Shown here: positions 58,366 through 64,000 of the stretch, in pieces
Layout: each line of letters begins with the position of its first letter
Position numbering within the stretch: the first letter of the stretch is position 1
Assembly (NCBI GenBank): GCA_049604415.1
Contig: JBMYTN010000004.1
Coordinates: 62,001-126,000 of the forward strand
DNA from: JBMYTN01 sp049604415
GTDB taxonomy: Bacteria > Pseudomonadota > Alphaproteobacteria > Rhodospirillales > Rhodospirillaceae
Length of the DNA: 64,000 bases
Direction of reading: 5' to 3'
Translations under genes and position numbers: made by a program
The notes under the pieces: model-generated
The model's input: only the letters and a program-made list of their open reading frames with translations
What the model was told of the DNA's origin: nothing
The model's database searches: none

Positions 58366-59904
58366 TTATTGCGCCGCTTTGACCGCGCCCATCTCGTCCT
58401 CTTCCCCGTCTTCGTCGACCGCGCGGACCGGCGGCTCAATGCCATAGCGGTCCAGCTTGGCCCGCAGGCCCACCCGGCTGAGCCCCAGTTCCTCGGCGGC
58501 GCGGCTTTTGTTCCAGCGCAGCCGGGTCAGGGTTTCCCGCAGCAGCCGGGCTTCCATTTTTTCCACCCGTTCCTTCAGGGTGCCTTCGATGCACAAGGCC
58601 GCATCGGCGACCGGATCGGCCTCGACCCCCTTGGGCACCGCGCGCAGGATCCGGGGTGTGATGTCTTCCGGTCCCAACGCATCGCCGGTGGCCATCATCA
58701 GCATGCGCAGGATTTCGTTTTCCAATTCCCGCACATTGCCCGGCCAGTCATAGGCGGTCAGGAACTCCATGGCCGCCGGATCCAAGCCATCGACCCGCTT
58801 GCCATGGGTGGCCATGGCGGCTTCCAGCAGGAACTCGCAGAGCGGCAAAATGTCGCCGGGACGCTCGCGCAAGGCCGGGACTCGCAGCGGGCTAACGGCC
58901 AGGCGGTAATAGAGATCTTCGCGGAAATTCCCGGCCCGGGCTTCGTCTTCCAGATCCCGGTTGGTGGCCGCAATGATCCGCACATTCACCGTCAAGGTGT
59001 CATTGGAGCCCACCGGGCGGATTTCGCCCTCTTGCAGGAAGCGCAGCAATTTGACCTGAAAGGCCGCTGAGGTGTCGCCGATCTCATCGAGGAACACCGT
59101 GCCGCCATCGGCCTGCTCCAACAGGCCCATTCGGTTGGCATGGGCTCCGGTAAACGCGCCTTTGCGGTGGCCGAACAGCTCGGATTCCAGCAGTTCATCG
59201 GGGATCGCCCCGCAATGCACCGCATGGAAGGGCCGTTCGGAGCGCAAGGAGCCATAGTGGATGGCTTTGGCGAGCAATTCCTTGCCAGTGCCGGTCTCTC
59301 CGGTGATCAGGGCCGGGACATCGAAGGTGGCGATTTGGGCTGCCGTGATGCACAGCGCATCCATCGGCGAGCCGGTGGTGCGGACGATGCGGTCAAAGCC
59401 ATAGCCCATTTTCAGGACCGCATGGCGGCTCGACACCCGGCGCTCGGCCACCGGGGTCAATTGCTTCAGCTCCAGGCTCATGCGGTCATGGTCGCGCTGC
59501 AACTGGAACAGCTTCGCCCCATTGCGGGCCGCCATCAGCAGCTGATCCGGATGCCAGGGCTTGGCTAGGAATTGATAGATCCCGGCTTCATTGATCGCCC
59601 GGATGATGTCGTCGGTTTCCGTATAGCCGGTGACAATGACCCGGATGGTTTCCGGCCAGCGCTCCCGAACCTGGGTCAGCAGCTCGACCCCGGTCATGCC
59701 GGGCATGCGTTGGTCACAGAGAATGACCTGGATCCATTGTTCGGCCAGGACCTCCAAAGCGGCCTCGCCGGAGGAGGCGGTGAAGACCGCAAATTCATCC
59801 TCCAGGGCCATTTCCATGGCATCCAAGGAGCGCTGCTCATCATCCACCAATAAAATGGCAGGCAGGCGACCTTGGGCTGCGGTGGTTCCGATCTGTTCGG
59901 ACAT
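58366..59904 (-). CDS. hupR: NtrC-type hydrogenase response regulator (HupR/HoxA)
   Basis: A 512-aa response regulator. The receiver domain has phospho-acceptor D64 in ILCDQRMPGMTG, acidic D21/D22 and K115. The AAA+ domain has Walker A GETGTGKE (202-209) and GAFTGA (249-254), the sigma-54 contact loop. A Fis-type HTH lies at the C-terminus (RWNKSRAAEELGLSRVGLRA). In Rhodobacter and Bradyrhizobium the homologue activates hup genes, notably in its non-phosphorylated form. Position within the hyp genes supports the call. Confidence 0.93.
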   Translation of the reverse strand: MSEQIGTTAAQGRLPAILLVDDEQRSLDAMEMALEDEFAVFTASSGEAALEVLAEQWIQVILCDQRMPGMTGVELLTQVRERWPETIRVIVTGYTETDDIIRAINEAGIYQFLAKPWHPDQLLMAARNGAKLFQLQRDHDRMSLELKQLTPVAERRVSSRHAVLKMGYGFDRIVRTTGSPMDALCITAAQIATFDVPALITGETGTGKELLAKAIHYGSLRSERPFHAVHCGAIPDELLESELFGHRKGAFTGAHANRMGLLEQADGGTVFLDEIGDTSAAFQVKLLRFLQEGEIRPVGSNDTLTVNVRIIAATNRDLEDEARAGNFREDLYYRLAVSPLRVPALRERPGDILPLCEFLLEAAMATHGKRVDGLDPAAMEFLTAYDWPGNVRELENEILRMLMMATGDALGPEDITPRILRAVPKGVEADPVADAALCIEGTLKERVEKMEARLLRETLTRLRWNKSRAAEELGLSRVGLRAKLDRYGIEPPVRAVDEDGEEDEMGAVKAAQ

Positions 59905-59963
59905 GGGGTCTGTGTCCCTTTTTTGTCGGCATGAGGCGGCGGTGGGGCCGTCCTATGGACTTC

Positions 59964-60944
59964 TTATTCAGCGGCTTCTTGTTTGCTGCGCAGCGCGGCG
60001 CGGCGGGCGTCGATCCAGGCAAACCAGCGCTCCATGCCCTCGCCGGTCCGGGCCGAAACCCGCAGGATTTCCGCCGTGGGATTGATCCGCCGGGCATTGG
60101 CCTCATACAGGTCCAAATCCACATCGCAATGGGGGGCCAAATCGGTTTTGTTGAGCAGCACCAAACCGGCAGCGGCAAACATATCCGGGTATTTCAGCGG
60201 TTTGTCTTCGCCCTCGGTCACCGACAGGATCGCCACTTTGGCGTCCTCGCCCAGATCGAAGGCCGCCGGGCAGACCAGATTGCCGACATTTTCAATGAAC
60301 AACACGCTGTCCTTGGCCGGGCCTAAGGTTTCTAGGGCATGGCCGACCATATGGGCGTCCAAATGGCAGCCCTTGCCGGTGTTGATCTGGATGGCCGGGG
60401 CACCGGTGGCCCGGATCCGATCCGCATCATTGGCGGTTTGCTGGTCGCCTTCGATCACCGAACAGGGCAGCCGGTCCTTCAGGGCTTCGATGGTTTTGCA
60501 CAGCAAGGTGGTTTTGCCGGATCCCGGCGAGGACACTAGGTTCAAAGCCAGAATGCCCTCGGCCTGCAGCCGGGACCGATTGCCCACGGCATAGCGGTCA
60601 TTCTTTGACAGGATCCCGGTCTCGATCTCCACCATCCGCGCCTGGGTCAGGCCCGGCGCATGGGCGCGGGCTGGACCGTGCCCATAATGCAGATCTTGGC
60701 CGTCTTGGGTTGGGGCATGGTCATGATCGTGACTGTGGTCATGGCCGCAGCCAGGAGCATGGTCGTGTCCATGGTCATGCGTGTGCCCATGGTCATGCGT
60801 ATGCCCGTGCCCGTGATCATGCCCGTGAGTATGGTCATGGGCATGGCTATGGCTGTGTCCATCGCCATGATCATGGCTGTGGGAATGATGAGCGGTGTTT
60901 TCGATTTTAGCGCCGTCGCCCGCGCATCCGCATACCGTGCACAT
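59964..60944 (-). CDS. hypB: Hydrogenase nickel incorporation GTPase HypB, His-rich
   Basis: About 326 aa from ATG 60944, which overlaps the hypA stop (ATGA); GGAGGTGGTG precedes it. N-terminal metal site MCTVCGC, then a ~70-residue histidine/aspartate-rich nickel store. The GTPase domain has SSPGSGKTTLLCKT, a metal-binding GKGCHLDAHMVG, and LNKTDLAPHCD with the guanine-specificity NKTD. It delivers nickel with HypA. A longer in-frame extension to 61022 overlaps hypA and is not used. Confidence 0.95.
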   Translation of the reverse strand: MCTVCGCAGDGAKIENTAHHSHSHDHGDGHSHSHAHDHTHGHDHGHGHTHDHGHTHDHGHDHAPGCGHDHSHDHDHAPTQDGQDLHYGHGPARAHAPGLTQARMVEIETGILSKNDRYAVGNRSRLQAEGILALNLVSSPGSGKTTLLCKTIEALKDRLPCSVIEGDQQTANDADRIRATGAPAIQINTGKGCHLDAHMVGHALETLGPAKDSVLFIENVGNLVCPAAFDLGEDAKVAILSVTEGEDKPLKYPDMFAAAGLVLLNKTDLAPHCDVDLDLYEANARRINPTAEILRVSARTGEGMERWFAWIDARRAALRSKQEAAE

Positions 60945-61285
60945 CACACCACCTCCAAATCTTTGATCCGCATCTCTTGCCCGCCGGTGGGCGACAGCCT
61001 GGCGCTGCCGCATTGGGGACAAGGATCCATCCTGTCATTGATCTGCACCGTCGCGGCGCAGTCGAAACAAAAGGCTTCGCCGGGCAGGTCGATGACCTCC
61101 AAGGTCGCGCCCTCGGCAATGGAACCGCGCATGACCACGTCAAAGCCAAAGCGCAGCGCGTCGACCTCAACCCCAGCAAAGCGGCCAATTTCCAGGCGGA
61201 TCCGGTTCACCTTGGTGAACGAGTCCTTGGCGGCCTGGTCCTCGATGACCTGCAAGATCCCCTCACAGAGCGACATTTCATGCAT
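60944..61285 (-). CDS. hypA: Hydrogenase nickel metallochaperone HypA
   Basis: A 113-aa protein. ATG 61285 gives MHEMSLCEGILQVIEDQA, placing the nickel-binding His at position 2 as the family requires, with GGGAGG at nine-base spacing. The upstream ATG at 61291 would displace it. The zinc site is CFDCAATV and CPQCGSARL (two CxxC). It is translationally coupled to hypB by a 3-base overlap. Confidence 0.95.
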   Translation of the reverse strand: MHEMSLCEGILQVIEDQAAKDSFTKVNRIRLEIGRFAGVEVDALRFGFDVVMRGSIAEGATLEVIDLPGEAFCFDCAATVQINDRMDPCPQCGSARLSPTGGQEMRIKDLEVV

Positions 61286-62309
61286 GGCCATGCGCCTCCC
61301 TGGGGGCGTCAGACGGCGCGATCTCCTCGCTCCAACTCAGCTCGGTCATCACACAGGGATCGATGGTCTCCAGGACCAGCCGGGCCAAACGGGGCAGCGG
61401 GATATCTGCGCGGCAGGGCAGGCTCGCCATCGTTTGGGCCAGCAAACCTTCGGGCAGCAAGGCGAAATCCGTTGGCGAGAGTCGCTGGAAGCCGGTCACT
61501 TGGTTTTCCACCGCAAAGCCGCGCACCAGCATCCAGCCCCGGGCGGCTTCGATCACCCCGGCGCGGGGGTGGGACAGCTGCACCCCGGGGGAGAGCAGCC
61601 GATCCAGATCCACCAGGCGGGCGGTCATGCGCCAGAGCGGGCCCCGTCCGAACCGGGCCTCAATCTCTTGCATCAGCAGCGCATCGGCCATCCGGGCCGC
61701 GACACTGTTTTCCACCACAAGACCGTTCTGGGTTGCTTTGGGCCAGTCCGGCTCCTCGGTCGGATCGAGCAACGGCAGATCAGAGGCCGTGCGTCCCCAG
61801 GCCGGATCCCAGTCCTGGGCGATTTTGGCAAAGCTGCGCGCAACCGCATTGGCCCCTGAGGTCATCCAGGCCTCAAACGCCGCCCAGTTGGTTGCCGGGC
61901 CATGGGCCGGGGCGAACAGGGCTAGGCGCAAAGCCATGGCCGAGGCCGGGGAGCGCAGGGCTTCATTGAGCAGGCCGGGGATATCGCGATCCGGGGCCAG
62001 ATCCAGCAAAGGCGGCCAGATTAAACAGAGCTTCAGAATATGTTCGCGCACCGTTTCCGCCGCGATCCGGCGCGGCAAAGTCGGGTCCGGCTCCAGGCCG
62101 AAGCTTGAGCGGGTGGCCGCTTCCTGGGCCGATGCGCAGAGGTTAAAAACCCGCCCCACCAACACCGCCGCGTCACCGGTCGAACGCCCCTGCAACAGGG
62201 CCGCGATGGGCGGCTCCTGCGGCGGGGTGATCTGCGGCACGATCTTATCGTCCTGCAGCGTCAGCCGCAGGCGCAAGGGCGCGTTGGGGGGGCGGGCGGC
62301 GATGTTCAT
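61278..62309 (-). CDS. hupK: Hydrogenase expression/scaffold protein HupK-like
   Basis: A 343-aa protein with distant similarity to the hydrogenase large subunit. VGRVFNLCASAQEAATRSSF matches the region of the large-subunit N-terminal cysteine motif, in which only one Cys remains. HupK/HoxV proteins are thought to hold the Fe(CN)2CO precursor during assembly. Position between hupJ and hypA agrees with Rhizobium and Rhodobacter clusters. The C-terminus (ELSWSEEIAPS) overlaps the start of hypA by eight bases. Sequence divergence is high in this family, so identity relies partly on order. Confidence 0.8.
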   Translation of the reverse strand: MNIAARPPNAPLRLRLTLQDDKIVPQITPPQEPPIAALLQGRSTGDAAVLVGRVFNLCASAQEAATRSSFGLEPDPTLPRRIAAETVREHILKLCLIWPPLLDLAPDRDIPGLLNEALRSPASAMALRLALFAPAHGPATNWAAFEAWMTSGANAVARSFAKIAQDWDPAWGRTASDLPLLDPTEEPDWPKATQNGLVVENSVAARMADALLMQEIEARFGRGPLWRMTARLVDLDRLLSPGVQLSHPRAGVIEAARGWMLVRGFAVENQVTGFQRLSPTDFALLPEGLLAQTMASLPCRADIPLPRLARLVLETIDPCVMTELSWSEEIAPSDAPREAHGHA

Positions 62310-62323
62310 GGTCCCCTCTAGGC

Positions 62324-63247
62324 TCAGTCCCTTGATTGGTCTTGGGAGGATGGGACGGAGTCCTGACCGGTGAACATCGCCCGGCGACTAATTTGGGCAG
62401 GCTCAGCGTCTGGCGCAGCAGTCGTGTCGGCTTCGGCTTGTGCCTCTGCAGCCGCAGCCGCAGCTTCCGCTTCTGCATCTGCTTCAGCCTCTTGTTCCCG
62501 CAGGGTGCGGATTTCCGAACTGCGGGTGGTTTCTTCCCGATTGTCGGAGTCAAACAAGGCGGTGCAAATCGCCCGAGCGACGGCGACCGCACCCTCGTGG
62601 GTGTCAAAATCCCCCATGGGGGAGAACAGCGAACAGCCTTTAAAGGGTCCGGCCAATCCGGCGCTGGCATGGGTGAATTCATAGATGCCAGAGGGGAAGA
62701 TGTAGAACTTTTTGGTCCCCACATGCTCGGCACTCCAATCCTCATTGGGACCGGGCAGCAGCACCAAGTTCATGAACCAAGGTGCGATCAACACCCCCAA
62801 ATAATGGCCTTCCCAGGGCCGGAAGCCGACGGCTTCGACCTCCAAGGCGGCATTGCAAAACGGCACGTCGCGCATTTTGCCGCGATGGATGTCGATGAAC
62901 TCGGCGACCAGGCGGTCGACCAGAGCCTCGCAGTCCGGGGTGGCCTTTTGTAGGGCCAACAGCGCCGGATCCATGGCGTCCATGGGCTGGGCACCGGGAT
63001 CTTCCAGCACCATGAACTGCTCTTTGGCGCCGTCGCAATTCGGACATTTCCAATCATGGGGCAGATCCAGGAAGGACGTCCCTGGCGGGATCATCCGGGT
63101 CTCATCGCCCTCGGCCGGATCATAGGGGGTCCAGCAGATCTTGCATTCCATGATGGCCTGGCGGGAGATCCGATCCCGGGCCCCCAGGAAGGAGCCCTCG
63201 AAGCCGCCTCGGGCTTCCGGTTCCGGCGCTACAGAAGGGGTGCTCAT
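62324..63247 (-). CDS. hupJ: Rubredoxin-HybE/HupJ fusion, hydrogenase assembly chaperone
   Basis: A 307-aa fusion. N-terminal part about 1-85: FEGSFLGARDRIS, then rubredoxin motifs MECKICWTPYDPAEGDETRM and DWKCPNCDGAKEQF. The middle (about 95-230) is a HybE/HupJ domain with NLVLLPGPNEDW and FTHASAGLAGPFKGCSLFSP. The tail is Ala/Glu-rich low complexity (about 245-290). In Rhizobium the rubredoxin (HupI) and HupJ are separate proteins. The ATG overlaps the hupH stop (ATGA). It protects or matures the hydrogenase small subunit under oxygen. Confidence 0.88.
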   Translation of the reverse strand: MSTPSVAPEPEARGGFEGSFLGARDRISRQAIMECKICWTPYDPAEGDETRMIPPGTSFLDLPHDWKCPNCDGAKEQFMVLEDPGAQPMDAMDPALLALQKATPDCEALVDRLVAEFIDIHRGKMRDVPFCNAALEVEAVGFRPWEGHYLGVLIAPWFMNLVLLPGPNEDWSAEHVGTKKFYIFPSGIYEFTHASAGLAGPFKGCSLFSPMGDFDTHEGAVAVARAICTALFDSDNREETTRSSEIRTLREQEAEADAEAEAAAAAAEAQAEADTTAAPDAEPAQISRRAMFTGQDSVPSSQDQSRD

Positions 63248-64000
63248 TTGATGGTCTCCAGGATTTCGCGCAGCCGCTCGCCGCTGTCTTCAAAGTCTTC
63301 TGCGGCGGCCAGGGCCACTTCGGGAATGCCGGTGACTTCAAAGCTGTCCAGGATCATCACATCCATGGAGTTGAAGAACTGAACCTTCCAGACATTGTGC
63401 AGAGCGGTGGCCCGGATCCGGCAATCGCCATACCCCTTGGAGGTGATGGCAGCCGCCCCTTCCCCCAAAGCCATGTCCAAATGGGTCAGGTCTTCCGGGG
63501 TGTGCGGCAGCAGGCTCAGATTGATGACATGAACTTCGGTTTCCGGGGTCCAGGCGCTGCTTTTGTCCAACAGCTCGGTGACCAAAGGCGGTGCATTGAC
63601 CACGCCGGGCAGAACCGGGGTCAGCGGACCGATGGCCGGGGCGGAGGAATGGAAGGCCCGCTCCCGGATCACGGCGGGCATCGGGGCGATGTCGATGCGG
63701 TCTTCGCCGTCGCCTTTGACGGTCCAGACGCCTGCGAACACGCTCTCCTGGGCCTTAATGGTCGGCTCACCGCTATGGGGATCGCGGATCTCGGCAGCGA
63801 CTTCGCCGGTGCCGAAGGTCTCGTCGATCAGGGCGCGGTTGGCCTGATCCAAAGCGGCCAGGGAAAAGGTTTGATCACCGGTTTCGCGATGGCCGGCACA
63901 GGCCTTGGCCACATTGGCCAGCAGGGTTAAGGCCGGGGCCAAGGTGGTGGCCTGCTCGGCATCAATCTCGGGCAGATGAGCCTGGAACACCCGCATATCA
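63244..64000 (-). CDS. hupH: Hydrogenase expression protein HupH, 5' end outside the window
   Basis: At least 251 residues; the frame is open to the window edge. HupH proteins have some 30 residues before the MRVFQAHLPEI segment, so the Met at 63996 is probably internal. Typical blocks are TGEVAAEIRD, SVFAGVWTVK, HVINLSLLPHTPEDLTHLD and GYGDCRIRATALHNVWKVQF. HupH is required for maturation of the uptake hydrogenase. hupSLCDFG-type genes probably lie upstream, beyond 64000. Confidence 0.92.
   Translation of the reverse strand, partial: DMRVFQAHLPEIDAEQATTLAPALTLLANVAKACAGHRETGDQTFSLAALDQANRALIDETFGTGEVAAEIRDPHSGEPTIKAQESVFAGVWTVKGDGEDRIDIAPMPAVIRERAFHSSAPAIGPLTPVLPGVVNAPPLVTELLDKSSAWTPETEVHVINLSLLPHTPEDLTHLDMALGEGAAAITSKGYGDCRIRATALHNVWKVQFFNSMDVMILDSFEVTGIPEVALAAAEDFEDSGERLREILETIK

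Noticed and set aside
60660..61859. Met/Val-rich frame opposite the hypB histidine stretch
   Set aside because: The Met/Val repeats are the antisense reading of His/Asp codons in hypB. Not a gene.
1..64000. CRISPR arrays, tRNA or rRNA genes, prophage
   Set aside because: No regularly spaced repeats, cloverleaf-like segments, ribosomal RNA motifs or phage gene blocks were seen on either strand when reading through the window.

Overview
The window looks like the chromosome of a free-living, metabolically versatile alphaproteobacterium, most likely a Rhodospirillales / Rhodospirillaceae-type organism. The inference rests on gene content: the nitrogenase electron-transfer flavoprotein genes fixBCX, a three-subunit proton-translocating transhydrogenase (pntAA/AB/B), an uptake-hydrogenase maturation cluster (hupHJK-hypAB-hupR-hypCDE), cytochrome c', TRAP transporters, and a globin-coupled chemoreceptor carrying a C-terminal domain familiar from magnetospirilla. 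DNA is GC-rich with strong third-position bias, so long open frames antisense to real genes are common and were discarded. No rRNA, tRNA, CRISPR array or prophage was seen.

Layout. 1-1825: end of fixB, then fixC and fixX. 2142-4672: a VOC protein, a DUF1489 protein, a LysR regulator and cytochrome c'. 4798-9429: a type I secretion ABC/HlyD pair with unusual low-complexity extensions, overlapping a GNAT gene. 9439-10737: an MFS transporter. 10774-11044: a 271-bp inverted-repeat element, copy 1. 11242-13800: three genes matching the saxitoxin-type SxtJ / SxtK(DUF5989) / SxtI carbamoyltransferase trio, followed by a renalase-like flavoprotein. 15195-16997: an XRE regulator, an AT-rich gap and a NarL-type response regulator. 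17042-20271: a polar amino-acid ABC importer. 20399-27145: threonine aldolase and the glycogen genes glgC, glgA, glgP. 27207-30834: a giant DUF2339 membrane protein divergent from a TetR regulator. 30998-34904: a 47-aa membrane protein, a higBA toxin-antitoxin pair and an HD-GYP sensor protein. 35183-38823: an FmdB zinc ribbon, a globin-MCP-PilZ receptor and a DUF3108 protein. 39304-42289: pntAA-pntAB-pntB, then element copy 2.

42921-48814: a TRAP operon (TakP-like binding protein, DctQ, DctM) with an amidase homologue whose three catalytic residues are all replaced, a 64-aa membrane protein and a D-2-hydroxyacid dehydrogenase. This suggests uptake and reduction or oxidation of 2-oxo/2-hydroxy acids. 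48811-51667: an HPr-kinase-like protein divergent from an ABC exporter. 51786-55495: a sodium-pumping methylmalonyl-CoA decarboxylase operon, which would couple fermentation to a Na+ gradient. 55473-64000: the hydrogenase accessory operon, cut by the window end inside hupH; the structural genes hupSL presumably lie beyond it.

The most notable points are the carbamoyltransferase trio outside any visible toxin cluster, the catalytically dead amidase in the TRAP operon, the kinase/exporter pair without a visible substrate peptide, the soluble globin-MCP-PilZ receptor, the two-copy 271-bp element, palindromic repeats inserted inside operons, and a possible pseudoknot in the response-regulator leader.
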